Below are positions 1 to 10,026 of a stretch of DNA of 64,000 nucleotides, piece after piece (position 1 is the stretch's first letter; each line of letters begins with the position of its first letter). Below the pieces are notes generated by a model. That model was not told the DNA's origin. It saw nothing but the letters and a program-made list of their open reading frames with translations, and did not search any database. Location: positions 38,215,973 through 38,279,972 of the forward strand of contig OZ025240.1 in the NCBI GenBank assembly GCA_964019155.1, written 5' to 3'. The translations under genes were made by a program, and so were the position numbers. This stretch comes from Osedax fenrisi. Taxonomy: Eukaryota; Annelida; Polychaeta; Sabellida; Siboglinidae.

Positions 1-29
1 TATATATATATATATATATATATATAATT

Positions 30-440
30 TAAGTATATTTACTTTAGACTAATTTTGATATATATATATATATAAATTATATATTTTATATTTATGTTTA
101 ATTTAACTTAGTAATATATTTAAAAAATCTAGTTTATATTTATGTTTAATTTGACCTAGTTTAAATATATAGTTAAAAAATCTAGTTTATAATTATGTTT
201 AATTTAACTTAGTTTATAAACATATTTAAAAATCCAGTTTATATTTATGTTTAATTTGACCTAGTTTAAATATATAGTTAAAAAATAGTTTATAATTGTG
301 TTTAATTTAACTTAGTTTATAAACATATTTAAAAAATCCAGTTTTATTATATGTTTAAAATATGGTTAATATAACCTAGTTTAAATTGCTCACATTAACC
401 TATATATTTCAACGTTGATAATAAACTAGTTTAAAATAGT
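30..440. repeat. Degenerate ~53-bp tandem repeat
   Basis: Alternating units built on 'ctagtttatatttatg' and 'acttagtttataaac', each about 53-55 bp, recur across this stretch with small differences. It is AT-rich with no coding potential. It begins right after a (TA)n tract at the window edge. Confidence 0.7.
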
Positions 441-466
441 TTTTTCAACTACATTTGGTTTCCTGG

Positions 467-746
467 GTGCCTGTATGGCTCAGTTGGCTAAGGCGTCATA
501 CAATCAGTATGACGCGGTTTCAAGCCTCGCCTGAGCCATTAAATAGGTCTTTAAATAATATTTAGAAGTGATCTTATAATGTTATTTAATTATATAATTG
601 TGTATAAATAAATGAACGACTCTAATTAAAACCATGGATGCATTAACACGATAGTAGCTTCGAAGGGACATTATACCATATGTTATAAGTGAAAACTCTA
701 TCTAAGTTCCTGGATTGGATGAAAGGACTCTACCAAATAAAAAAAT

Positions 747-750
<4 letters not shown>
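467..750 (+). mobile_element. tRNA-derived SINE, copy 1
   Basis: The 5' part resembles a tRNA gene, with an A-box-like 'tggctcagttgg' and a degenerate B box ('ggtttcaagcc'). A body of about 200 bp follows that is shared with five other copies in this window ('ttagaagtgatctta', 'accatggatgc', 'ttataagtgaaaact'), then an A-rich tail ending 'aaaaataacaat'. It lies downstream of gene A exon 3 on the gene's strand, so it is either in intron 3 or outside the gene. The clade of the tRNA donor is not identifiable with confidence. Confidence 0.85.

Positions 751-792
<42 letters not shown>
751..792. repeat. (TA)n microsatellite after SINE tail
   Basis: Alternating TA directly follows the SINE tail. 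It is one of dozens of (TA)n tracts in the window. Confidence 0.9.
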
Positions 793-804
793 GTTTGTGT
801 GAAC

Positions 805-886
805 CTGGAATTTTGCTTATAATACAAAAAGGTTGTTTAGGAACACTACTTCTAGATCGTATATCGCATCCTCGTTTCACAAATAC
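805..886 (-). CDS. Cys-rich membrane/secreted family, gene A exon 3
   Basis: On the minus strand a splice acceptor (ataaag|g) opens an 82-nt exon of 27 codons plus one base. It ends at 'ccag|gttcac', a GT donor in phase 1. The peptide has a basic KRGC motif at residues 4-7 and a second Cys 13 residues later (residue 21), then 'IISKIP'. Gene B exon 3 at 39761-39674 has the same layout: phase 0 start, RGC at the same position, second Cys after 15 residues, 'INKIT' at the end, phase 1 finish. It fits downstream of gene A exon 2, which ends in phase 0. No terminal exon is visible in the remaining 800 bp. The function is unknown. Confidence 0.7.
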
Positions 887-1358
887 CTTTATATTTCATG
901 TATTAATATTACCATTAAACCTATTATACATATATATACTAATAAATAATTACGTTTTAAGTTCTATTATATGTATAGCATATTCAAAATTAGTTTGCAC
1001 ATGTAATACTGCATCGTCTCTATATAGAACCACATACTAAAATAGAGAATTATTAAACTTATTTAATGTACATTTATATGTAAACTCATTTATAAACCGA
1101 TTTTAAATTATGTAAGCCTAACAAAACTTGTTTAAAAGTTAGTATATTTCACAAGTTCACAGTTCAGATTGAAAGTATGCATTGACATATAATTGACTAG
1201 ATAATTAATTATTATTAATCGTATATATATATATATATATATATATATACTTAGTATTACATATATGTAGATTATATAATATAACAAATAAGAGATATAT
1301 GATATCATAGACAAGCGTTGCTGAGAGCGTTGGGATTAAGAACAAGGAGGGTACGTAG

Positions 1359-1447
1359 CACACACACATACACACGAACACACAGAAATACACACAAACA
1401 CACACACCCACACACACACACACACAAACACACATGTATACACACAT
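1359..1447. repeat. Imperfect (CA)n microsatellite
   Basis: 'cacacaca' runs broken by 'aa', 'ta' and 'ga'. Long ORFs across it on the minus strand are repeat translations. Confidence 0.9.
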
Positions 1448-1450
1448 CAT

Positions 1451-1486
1451 ATTAATAACACCTGCCTATAGGCAGGTGTTATTAAT
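1451..1486. repeat. Perfect 36-bp palindrome
   Basis: The left half 'attaataacacctgccta' is followed immediately by its exact reverse complement with no spacer. The core 'cacctgcctataggcaggtg' is unusually GC-rich for the surroundings. It could be the collapsed core of a foldback element or a protein-binding site. Confidence 0.9.
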
Positions 1487-2118
1487 TTAGTATACTAAAT
1501 ATAATGTACACCTGATGAATATTTAACATATTTTATAATTCGAAATAATTATAATTCGAAAACTAAACATAGATTTCATCAATAAATCATAAATAACTCT
1601 ACAATATAAGTATATCATTATTAATTAAAATAATTGTAAAAATAGAAGTTATGTTAATCATACATATTATAAATTATAATGGAACACAATTGTTTTTATC
1701 TATATTAATATAGATAAATAACTACTAATTATTCTATAGAATTGGTATACTATTTGTTATATATAACCAATAGTATATTAATATTTAATATTAATAACTA
1801 ATAATAACTATAATATATATTAATAGATCAGTACTCATATATTTGTATATAAACGTATATACAATTATTCACGCAAACACGCACAATGTGCGTAACACAT
1901 ACACACAAACAAACAAACACACACAAATATATATAGAACTCCGTAAACCATATGGGAGATAATTTAGCTATGTACTTAAAAATTATCGATGTAATCTTTA
2001 AATATCTCAAGTTATTTTCTCAGAAGATCTATATCAAAAATAAAGTAGTCTCATTTCGCTTCGATGAGTTTTCTTTTTCATTCACTTATCTCGACATGGT
2101 TTAAGTGGTTAATGGTTT

Positions 2119-2342
2119 AATCCCACTACAAGTATTTCCGATAACTTGTCGGAAATATTTTAACTTTAAAAGATTTTTTATCAAGTTAACTACTATTTTA
2201 GTAGGGAAACCCCATTAATTTCCGGAAACTTGCCTGAAATATAATAACTTTATAGGGGGGTATCCCATTACAACTTGATAGAATATCGTTTTAAAGTTCA
2301 AATTTTTCCGGCAAGTTACCGGAAATAATCGTAGTGGGATAC
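2119..2342. mobile_element. Foldback MITE-like element
   Basis: The left arm begins 'atcccactacaagtatttcc' and the right arm ends 'ggaaataatcgtagtgggat'. The arms are imperfect reverse complements over about 70-75 bp, including the shared 'cggaaat', 'aactttaaaa' and 'atcaagtt' blocks. The centre carries another 'tttccggaaacttg' variant. No clear target duplication is visible. It is non-coding and lies in gene A intron 2. Confidence 0.75.
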
Positions 2343-2499
2343 CTACCCCTTTAGAGAGAATATTCTCACGCGTACACACCCCATACACTAATTAGCGGGG
2401 TGTACAGTGTACACTTACACTGCACACTGTACACATAACACATGTAACATTAATTAAATAACATTCTTGTCACCCCTATGTAAGTACCGCCCAATAAAC

Positions 2500-2707
2500 C
2501 GATTGCGCGACGATCTGATCCATGAAGTCGGGGTAGACGTACGTACTGCTGACGGTGACGCCGAACTCGGTGAGACAGTCACCCCGGCAGTCCAACTCCC
2601 CGACGAAGCCGCGGTCGAAACAATCACTGTCGTACACGTTCTTTCGGCTCACGATGACGTTGTATCGGGTTGACGAACAACGATTGCAACCCCTCGCCCC
2701 GATGCCG
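2500..2707 (-). CDS. Cys-rich membrane/secreted family, gene A exon 2
   Basis: A clearly GC-rich island in an AT-rich region. On the minus strand, acceptor 'tttacag|c' opens a 208-nt exon (1 base plus 69 codons). The first base completes a Cys codon (tg+c) with exon 1. The Cys layout is splice-Cys, x6, C, x2, C, x18, C-F, x9, C-R-G-D-C, then 'SSTYVYPDFMD'. Donor 'tcg|gtttat' (phase 0) is supported by alignment with the gene B and C exons; an alternative donor four codons downstream is possible. The overlapping plus-strand ORF is a shadow. Known-family comparison is uncertain: spacing recalls Ly6/uPAR three-finger or cystine-knot domains. Role inferred only as extracellular. Confidence 0.78.
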
Positions 2708-2943
2708 CTGTAAATAGTACAACGTTATTACCGGAACCCCGATATAACGTTACTGAATGCTCGCGTATAGTAATGAACGCCGTAGAACGCCGTTAGTAAA
2801 TGGTTACATCGGGGTGGTGATTTCGGGCATATTTTGAGTATTGATTTGACGGATTATCATAATAAGTGAAGTTATGTCGTGCCAACAAAAGAGTGATCTC
2901 GTCCTAGATATAAATTAACATTGAAATGTATCTTTTATATATA

Positions 2944-3138
2944 TGTTGTAAGGTATATTATTAGTATTATACAAGTGTGTGCACTGTAGCGTATCATATG
3001 CATTCCTATTTCCATTGTTGATATGCATGAATGATTTGATAAAAGTCATATCCTAAATTCAACAAGTCACTTCTAGAAATACAGTCAGTACTTAAACATC
3101 TATATTAGATATATAAAACAAGCGTAGCGCATATAACA
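2944..3138 (+). repeat. 5' LTR of the Gypsy element
   Basis: Starts 'tgttgtaaggtatatt' and ends 'gcgcatataaca'. It is 195 bp long and identical to the 3' LTR except at position 3118. Confidence 0.95.
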
Positions 3139-3139
3139 T

Positions 3140-3157
3140 TGGTGACAGCGGTATCCA
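3140..3157 (+). promoter_or_regulatory. Primer binding site
   Basis: 'tggtgacagcggtatcc' starts two bases after the LTR. TGG is the complement of a tRNA CCA end, as expected for tRNA-primed minus-strand synthesis. The tRNA is not identified. Confidence 0.7.
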
Positions 3158-3351
3158 GTGCTGACTAGGACCAGTGGCTAGAGGAAGAAATTGAAATACA
3201 ACATAGGATAACAGGTTTGTGTATTGATATTGTTACTTTGCATACACTTGTATAATAAAATATTATTTTAGATAATAAAATATTATTTTTAAAATAATAT
3301 TGTTAGTTTATTTACGTAATTAAACATAGTTATAAGAGGGATATAGAAGAT

Positions 3352-3975
3352 ATGGGAGAAGATAGTAAGCCAGTAGGTAGACCTGCTATGAAAGATTTAG
3401 CATATGTTAAACTAGATTATTTTAATGAGGGTACAGATGCTGGTGAGTGGATTGCAAGAGCTGAGGAATGTGTAGATTTATTGGGGCATAAGGGTGAGGA
3501 TGCGGCAGGGTATATTTTATATCATATAAGAGGTGGTGCAAAATTAGAATTATCAATGTTAGGCAATAAACTTTTAAATAAAGAGCATATATTTAATAGT
3601 TTAAGGGAGAGATGTAGTAGTAGGAGGTCACGGGGTGAGAGGTTACATGATTTAGTTGATAGGAAACAACGAGAAGGGGAGAATATTACTATGTTTATAG
3701 ATGCTATATTAAAATTAGGGTTAAGTTTGAAAGAGGATGTAGATGGGTGGGAGGGGCTAATGACAGATTCATTCAAAACAAATGTATTTGACTGCGAATT
3801 ACGGCGATATTTATTAATATCAGGAAAAAAAAAAAGTTTTTCTGAAATACGCTCAATGGCGAGGGAGTTTGAATCTATGAGTAATGTGAAGGAGGGTGGT
3901 ATATGCTATAAGATAGAAACTAATAAAGTAATAGGTGGAGGAACGTATACAAATATTAGAGAGGAGGAATACTGA
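3352..3975 (+). CDS. gag: Gypsy Gag (capsid part)
   Basis: A 207-residue ORF starting 213 bp after the LTR. It resembles the retrotransposon Gag capsid region: an N-terminal segment with 'EWIARAEECVDLLG', a basic helix rich in R/E ('RRSRGERLHDLVDRKQREGE') and a C-terminal 'EIRSMAREFESM'. An A-homopolymer near 3825-3835 lies within it without breaking it. It stops before the zinc knuckle, which lies in another frame just downstream. This may be a frameshift mutation, a base-calling error or programmed frameshifting. Gag assembles the particle that packages element RNA. Confidence 0.85.
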   Translation: MGEDSKPVGRPAMKDLAYVKLDYFNEGTDAGEWIARAEECVDLLGHKGEDAAGYILYHIRGGAKLELSMLGNKLLNKEHIFNSLRERCSSRRSRGERLHDLVDRKQREGENITMFIDAILKLGLSLKEDVDGWEGLMTDSFKTNVFDCELRRYLLISGKKKSFSEIRSMAREFESMSNVKEGGICYKIETNKVIGGGTYTNIREEEY

Positions 3976-4018
3976 GTTGGAAGGTAGATTAAGAGGTAAC
4001 TGGACAGACAGAGTTAGA

Positions 4019-4096
4019 TGTTTTACATGTGGAGGGGAAGGGCATACTAGTAGATGGTGTAGGAATAGGAATTTAAACCGCCAACCTTTCCAGTAG
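4019..4096 (+). CDS. Gag nucleocapsid zinc knuckle, out of frame with gag
   Basis: The frame carries CFTCGGEGHTSRWC, a CX2CX4HX4C-type knuckle typical of nucleocapsid, followed by a stop (4094-4096). It is open from before the gag stop but is shifted by one base relative to both gag and pol. The knuckle would bind RNA. Confidence 0.85.
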   Translation, partial: CFTCGGEGHTSRWCRNRNLNRQPFQ

Positions 4097-4212
4097 ATCA
4101 GGCAACTAGGAAAGGGGCGAATGCCTGGAAAATAAAGGGGTGTACAAGGGAAATAGGTAATAATAATAGGTTAATATGAAGATGTCCTAGGGAAAAGGTA
4201 GTAATAAATCGG

Positions 4213-7200
4213 ATGGTAGTTGAATGTTTAATAGATACAGGTAGTCAGGTTTCAGTGATATCAGAGGGGATGGTAAGGTCATTAGACTTGAAAGTAATAC
4301 CTGTAAACCCAAAAGTTGATTTAAAAACAACAAATGGCACTAAATTAGACTATAGGGGACAAGTAATAACGGATATTATATTATGGGGTAAGAAGAGTGA
4401 GAAGGTAGGTTTCATAGTAACTAATATTAAGGGATTGTTTATAATAGGTATGAATATTTTACAGACTTATGGGGTTATATCGATTACTGGAGTGAGTAGG
4501 GGAATTCATATAAGAAGTAGGGTATCAAATGGAATAAGTAGTGTTAGTATTAATAATGAGGAGATAGTAAAATGTTATATAGGGTGTAAAAATAGAATTT
4601 TTAAGGAGAGCATAGAAAAATTAACTTATAAATATAGAAAAATATTTTTTTTAAATAATGATAGATTAGCTTCTGCTAAAGTAGGATTACACAGTATTAG
4701 AACAATAGACAAAATACCGGTCGCTCAACCTTATAGACGAATAATACCTTCCCAGGTAGAGGCAGTGAAGAATCAGATTGTTAAGTGGGAGATGGGAGGG
4801 GTAATAGTTAAGTCCAATAGTGAATATGCAAGTCCACTAGTGGTAGTAAAAAAGGGTACAGGAGAAATTAGATTATGTGTAGACTATAGGCAGCTGAATA
4901 ATAAGACTATTAAGGATGCATATCCAATTCCTAGGATAGATGATTCATTAGAGGCACTAGGGGGAGCTAAAGTATTTTCGTCTTTCGATTTAAAGTCAGC
5001 ATATCACCAGATAAAAATAGTAAAAGAGGATCAATTTAAAACAGCATTCAGTTCCCCGTGGGGACTCTACGAGTTTACTAGAATGCCATTTGGTTTAACC
5101 AATGCTCCAGCTACATTTCAGAGAGTAATATCAAACTTATTTAGATCAGAGATGTATAAATTTGTAGTATGTTATTTAGATGACATATTAGTTTATTCTA
5201 AGACATGGAAGGAACATTTAGGACATATTGAAGTTGTAATGATGAGGTTGGAAGAAGCTGGATTTCAGTTAAATACAGGGAAATGTAGATTATTTATAAA
5301 TGAAATACATTTTCTAGGCTTTAAGATATCAGATAAAGGGATAGGAACGATACCGGATAAGATTAAGACGATAATAGAGTGGAAAAGGCCAAAGAACTTG
5401 AAGGAGTTAAGGTCATTCTTGGGTGTAGGATCATATTATCGTAGGTTTATAGAAGGATATACTAAGATTGTACATCCATTATTAAAATTAACGAAATCTG
5501 AGGCAGGGGTAGGTAGTATAAGTAAGAGAATGAGTAGACGGGTAAATATTAAGTGGGATGATGACTGTGAAAGAGCGATGCAGAAGATAAAAGATAAGTT
5601 AAGTAGTGCACCAATATTAGCATTACCTAGATTCGAGGAAGCATTCATATTAGAGACAGATGCATCACATATTGGTTTAGGTGCTGTTCTTAGCCAGGTG
5701 ATAGATGGGGAGAGGAAGGTAATTGCATATGCTAGTAGATCATTAAAGGCAGGAGAAGAAAATCAAGCTAATTACTCGGCTAAGAAACTAGAGTTTCTTG
5801 CCGTAGTATGGGCGGTAACTGATAAATTTAAACATTACTTAATGGGGGCTAAACAGTGTACAATATTTACAGATAATAGCGCTGTAGCGTGTATAGAAAA
5901 TAAGAAACAGTTAACAGCTTTAGAGCAGAGGTGGGTATCAAGACTAGCGCCATTTCCAATACGTTTTAAATATAGAACAGGTAGTACAAATATAGTAGCA
6001 GATGCGTTATCTAGGAGATGTGAGGAGAATAATGAGGTAGAAGGGGATGATTTCAAAAGATTATATGAGGATGATCTAGAGATCAATGATATTAGTATAA
6101 TAGCAGGCATAGAGGAAGGGAAGATAAGGGAGATGCAAATGGAGGAGCATAGGTTAAAAGAGATAATAAAACATTTAGAAAGTGGGTCAATAAATAATGA
6201 TAACTACATAATAGAAGAAGGAGTTCTATATAAGAATAGGAAAAATGGTGATAAGGTATTGGTAGTTCCACGTGAGTTAATTAGGGAGATCTTACAAGGG
6301 GTACACGATGCCAATGGTCACCAGGGTATAGATAGAACGGTAGCGAGAATCAGTCTAAAGTATACCTGGGTAGGTAGATATAGAGATATTAAGGAGTATA
6401 TAGATAAGTGCGAAATATGTCAAGTATCTAAGGGAGGGGGTAGAAATCCTAAAATAGATATGGGATATTTAGGTGCAACTAGACCATTGGAGTTAGTGTT
6501 TCTAGACTTCGTTAATATTGATAAATCCTCAGATGGAAGAGAGAGTATATTAGTAATGACCGATTCATATACTAAGTTTACTAGAGCTATTCCTACTAGA
6601 AATCAGTTAGCAATTACGGTAGCTAAGATATTAATGAATGAGTGGATCTATTGTTATGGGACTCCGGAGAGAATATATACCGACCAAGGACGTAATTTTC
6701 AAGCGGAAGTAGTTAGGGAAATATGTAAGTTATTTAATATTAACCAAAGTAGGACTAGTCCTTATCATCCAGAAGGTAATGGACAATGCGAACGCATGAA
6801 TAGATCTATTATTAATTTATTAAGAGTTTTGTGTACGGAAGAAAAGTCCAAATGGCCGATTCATTTACCCAAAATGATTCATGCGTATAATATTATGCCT
6901 CATGCGACAACAGGGTTTTCTCCATTTTTTTTAATGTTTGGACGTGAAGAAAAATTACCAGTGGATTTAAGATTAGAGAGGTATGGGAGAGGCACGGACA
7001 GTGATTGGTTATGGGAGACGAAGCAGAAAATGGGAGAAATCGGCAGTAAAGTAAAACATAGAATAGAATTAACTAGAAAAAAAATAATTGACAAAAAGAA
7101 AGAAGACGAATTAGAGGCTGGGACTATAGTTAGAATAAAAAAACGTAAATTAGGTAGACGGAAATTAGAAAATATTTGGGGTGAGGAAAAATGGGAAGTT

Positions 7201-7296
7201 GAAGGTAGAGTTAAAGGTACTTCTGCCTATAAAATTAAATTTGGCCAGACATGTAGGGTGGAAAATAGGATCAATTTAAGAGTAACCAAGGATTAA
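4213..7296 (+). CDS. pol: Gypsy Pol polyprotein (PR-RT-RH-IN)
   Basis: A 1027-residue ORF; the frame is open from 4180. Domains in order: aspartic protease with DTG at residues 8-10; reverse transcriptase with catalytic D259 ('SFDLKSAYHQI') and YLDD at 321-324; RNase H with D483 in 'TDAS' and a later 'FTDN'; integrase zinc motif H698, H703, C733, C736; and DD35E triad D765, D824, E860. All catalytic residues are present. The C-terminus is basic with no recognisable chromodomain. The separation from gag by a stop at 4177-4179 and the knuckle's frame change leaves expression of this copy doubtful. Confidence 0.96.
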   Translation: MVVECLIDTGSQVSVISEGMVRSLDLKVIPVNPKVDLKTTNGTKLDYRGQVITDIILWGKKSEKVGFIVTNIKGLFIIGMNILQTYGVISITGVSRGIHIRSRVSNGISSVSINNEEIVKCYIGCKNRIFKESIEKLTYKYRKIFFLNNDRLASAKVGLHSIRTIDKIPVAQPYRRIIPSQVEAVKNQIVKWEMGGVIVKSNSEYASPLVVVKKGTGEIRLCVDYRQLNNKTIKDAYPIPRIDDSLEALGGAKVFSSFDLKSAYHQIKIVKEDQFKTAFSSPWGLYEFTRMPFGLTNAPATFQRVISNLFRSEMYKFVVCYLDDILVYSKTWKEHLGHIEVVMMRLEEAGFQLNTGKCRLFINEIHFLGFKISDKGIGTIPDKIKTIIEWKRPKNLKELRSFLGVGSYYRRFIEGYTKIVHPLLKLTKSEAGVGSISKRMSRRVNIKWDDDCERAMQKIKDKLSSAPILALPRFEEAFILETDASHIGLGAVLSQVIDGERKVIAYASRSLKAGEENQANYSAKKLEFLAVVWAVTDKFKHYLMGAKQCTIFTDNSAVACIENKKQLTALEQRWVSRLAPFPIRFKYRTGSTNIVADALSRRCEENNEVEGDDFKRLYEDDLEINDISIIAGIEEGKIREMQMEEHRLKEIIKHLESGSINNDNYIIEEGVLYKNRKNGDKVLVVPRELIREILQGVHDANGHQGIDRTVARISLKYTWVGRYRDIKEYIDKCEICQVSKGGGRNPKIDMGYLGATRPLELVFLDFVNIDKSSDGRESILVMTDSYTKFTRAIPTRNQLAITVAKILMNEWIYCYGTPERIYTDQGRNFQAEVVREICKLFNINQSRTSPYHPEGNGQCERMNRSIINLLRVLCTEEKSKWPIHLPKMIHAYNIMPHATTGFSPFFLMFGREEKLPVDLRLERYGRGTDSDWLWETKQKMGEIGSKVKHRIELTRKKIIDKKKEDELEAGTIVRIKKRKLGRRKLENIWGEEKWEVEGRVKGTSAYKIKFGQTCRVENRINLRVTKD

Positions 7297-7377
7297 GGTT
7301 TAGTTTTAGTTATAGTTTAGGGTGTGTAGGTTATACTTTTAGGTAATGGCATATATATTATGGGTAGTAATTTTGTG

Positions 7378-7378
<1 letters not shown>

Positions 7379-7415
<37 letters not shown>

Positions 7416-7421
7416 TATATA
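7379..7421. repeat. Poly(A)/(TA) tract before 3' LTR
   Basis: A run of about 30 A followed by TA repeats, between pol and the 3' LTR. Confidence 0.9.
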
Positions 7422-7475
7422 ATGTTTTTTATAAACAAATAGTGTGGTCACTATTTTTCTTAGGTAGTGGGTGGA

Positions 7476-7666
7476 TGTTGTAAGGTATATTATTAGTATT
7501 ATACAAGTGTGTGCACTGTAGCGTATCATATGCATTCCTATTTCCATTGTTGATATGCATGAATGATTTGATAAAAGTCATATCCTAAATTCAACAAGTC
7601 ACTTCTAGAAATACAGTCAGTACTTAAACATCTATATTAGATATATAAACCAAGCGTAGCGCATAT

Positions 7667-7670
<4 letters not shown>
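7476..7670 (+). repeat. 3' LTR of the Gypsy element
   Basis: Direct copy of the 5' LTR with one mismatch (7650). It is preceded by a purine-rich 'ggtagtgggtgga', the likely polypurine tract. Confidence 0.95.
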
Positions 7671-7710
<40 letters not shown>

Positions 7711-7827
7711 TATATATTTAACCTACATACTAATTTAAATTAATAGGTATACCTATCATATTATCTACATTTAAATAAAATATAATGGAATATCTACGTT
7801 ACATACATTATCATGCATACTATAATG

Positions 7828-7875
<48 letters not shown>
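7671..7875. repeat. (TA)n tracts flanking the Gypsy insertion
   Basis: Two long TA runs (about 7671-7705 and 7832-7875) with AT-rich sequence between. Confidence 0.85.
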
Positions 7876-7881
<6 letters not shown>

Positions 7882-8013
7882 CTACTTTTTAGCCGCACTA
7901 CTTCCCTAGTGAGCCTATAAATGCATATACTTTTTTTAGTTGCATTACATATATAAATATATATATGTATACTATATACCTATATACCTAGCTGCATTAC
8001 ATCATTAAGTGAA

Positions 8014-8056
8014 CCTTACGAGTGAACACGGGCGAAGCCGGGCCCCGGTCGCCTAG
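8014..8056 (+). mobile_element. Helitron-like 3' terminus
   Basis: 'gggcgaagccgggccccgg' forms small GC hairpins (GGC-GAA-GCC and CCGGG-C-CCCGG), followed a few bases later by CTAG and T. Helitron 3' ends have a hairpin followed by CTRR and insert before T. No matching 5' end was found, so this is a terminal fragment at best. Confidence 0.45.
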
Positions 8057-9514
8057 TATATATATATATATATATATATAATTTAATATTAAATATACTA
8101 TTAACACCATATTCACTAATGGCTTTAGTGTCCACCTAAATATGATAATATGTATTTCCTCGAATAGCTGTACACTTTAAAATGTTCAATTTAGAATCTA
8201 ATAGTTATTAATGTTTAATGATATATATATATATTATAATGGTATACGATATAGATTAATAGATTACTAAATTGTTATTTTTTCTGAGTTGATTTGTGAT
8301 CCGGTTGTGCTATATTTATGTTCATTTAATAATATTAAGGTATTGCGTCAGATGATATATCAGGTAATGTGTCAGGTGATGTGTCAGGTGATATTCATAA
8401 GGATAAACTACATCTACTACATATATCCATATATTAATGTATTTTCTATACGTATCCATAGCTATTACAAGTTCGGTGCGGTAAGAATGATTTTAAAAAT
8501 GTTATTTATTATGGATTCGACTGTCAAATGGATTACATATATAATAGTAGGAATATGTGGTTATTGAGAATACCTAACAATTATATTTTAATTTAGGTCA
8601 ATATTGGGCCTTACTTGTAAAATTTAACATGGGAACATATATGGGAATATACAAAAAATATGAATTTTTATATTTTCCATATTTATAATTAAGCTAATTA
8701 GCTAATTAATTCCCAGTTAAACTCATGACATGTTCAGAAGATGTGTAATGTGTAGAGTACCTATGAAAAATGTCATAACCAAAATAATATCATTTCCTTA
8801 ATTTTTTATTAAAATATATATCTCTATTTATAAATAAGATATACACCTTATACATATATAAATAGAATATATCCTGATATGTAAAATGATTTATGGTTAC
8901 AATATAACAAAAACGAAAAGTAAAATACGATAATAGGTCGATCAATACGTCAGTTATAAATGTACGTAAAATGGCTCTGGATTATTATATAAGCTTCGTA
9001 ATATTACTTAATATAACGTACAAAAGTAATCATTAAAACCCATTTATTTAATATGAAACATTAACTTCAAATATATATGGATGGCCTATTGCTTTATAAG
9101 CACAGTTCGCAGTCCGAAAACCGAAAAATGTTAAATGTATGTATTACAATTAGTATTCATATTAAATGCAATATAGACCGATATCACTTTCAATGAGAGG
9201 TAGCATAAGATCGCCTATATATATAACACTAATAACGATATAACTTAGCCCTAAATCACTACCTTATATGGTAATAACAACGACAACACAATAACAACAC
9301 GTAATAACTCTGTTGCACAGAATGCCATAACCATAACTATTCATTACAGTGTAGCGAACACTATGTTATAGTGCATTTATTTGATATTTATCATTACAAT
9401 AATTATATCATACAATGTTAATATCGATAATATTTGCGGATATACAATATTTCGTATTATTTATATTATATGTGTAATATAATATACGTATATATTACTA
9501 GTGGTTATATTTAC

Positions 9515-9591
9515 CATGCACCGCACTGTTTTACGATTACATTCAATATCGTAACTATTAAGATAAACTTAGAATATGTTGATGTTTTCAT
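9515..9591 (-). CDS. Cys-rich membrane/secreted family, gene A exon 1 (signal peptide)
   Basis: On the minus strand an ATG (9591-9589) opens a 77-nt exon of 25 codons plus two bases, ending 'gcatg|gtaaat'. The peptide has polar residues with Lys at 2 and 8, a hydrophobic core FILIVTILNVIV (9-20), then KQCGA, a classic signal peptide. The trailing 'tg' joins exon 2's first base to make Cys, giving C-G-A-C at the mature N-terminus. Gene B exon 1 (43943-43867) matches it at 74 of 77 bases, and gene C exon 1 is a more distant relative. Sequence conservation stops near both exon edges. Confidence 0.8.
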
Positions 9592-10026
9592 ATTCCACAC
9601 GTTAGAAAATATTTCTATGATATTTATTGTTTGGTGATATTTATTAATAAAATATGATATTTATGAAAATTATATTCTATATTAAATTAAAAAAAATTTC
9701 AAATGTTAATTGAAATATTCTTAATTTAATATTCGTAGAAAAATTATTTAAAATCATTTTAAATGATTATTATTTAATAAGATAGCATCACTGATATTTT
9801 TTAATATACGAGGAAACCAATGATAAATAAACCATGCTAAAAGAAAATGTTAACACATAGAAATAAATAATATCTTACAATCTTCCTTAATAACTTTATA
9901 ATATATGATATACTTTAAATATTGACATTTTGAAAATCCCTCCAGGTTTTTATTACACCTATGAACATTTGTTGTATCTTTCATTCCAGGCTTTACATTA
10001 TGCTTAACTGTAATATATTCCATATA

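Larger units (their letters stand above)
887..2499 (-). other. Predicted intron 2 of gene A
   Basis: AT-rich sequence between exons 2 and 3. It holds a (TA)n tract near 1221-1249, an imperfect (CA)n stretch near 1359-1447, a perfect palindrome at 1451-1486 and a foldback element at 2119-2342. No further exon was recognised. Confidence 0.55.
2944..7670 (+). mobile_element. Ty3/Gypsy LTR retrotransposon, nearly intact
   Basis: Two 195-bp LTRs (TG...CA) differ at one base (a at 3118, c at 7650), indicating a recent insertion. Inside lie gag, a zinc knuckle, and a single pol ORF with protease, reverse transcriptase, RNase H and integrase in the Ty3/Gypsy order. Flanks read 'tata' on both sides, consistent with a 4-bp target duplication in a (TA)n site, though the site is too simple to be sure. 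Gag and pol are separated by stops and a frame change. The element lies in intron 1 of gene A, antisense to it. Confidence 0.95.
2708..9514 (-). other. Predicted intron 1 of gene A (6.8 kb)
   Basis: It starts on the minus strand with donor 'gtaaat' after exon 1 and ends with acceptor 'tttacag'. It contains the Ty3/Gypsy element, (TA)n tracts near 7671-7705 and 7832-7875, a Helitron-like end near 8056, and otherwise AT-rich sequence without recognisable genes (8060-9500). Confidence 0.55.

Noticed and set aside
467..540. Functional tRNA gene
   Set aside because: The tRNA-like head is fused to a repeated SINE body and tail present in five other copies, and stem pairing is poor.
1205..1450. 81-aa Cys/Val-rich minus-strand ORF
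   Set aside because: Translation of the (CA)n microsatellite.
2467..2673. 68-aa plus-strand ORF over the GC-rich island
   Set aside because: The minus strand has splice sites, Cys spacing and homology to two other exons; the plus reading has none.
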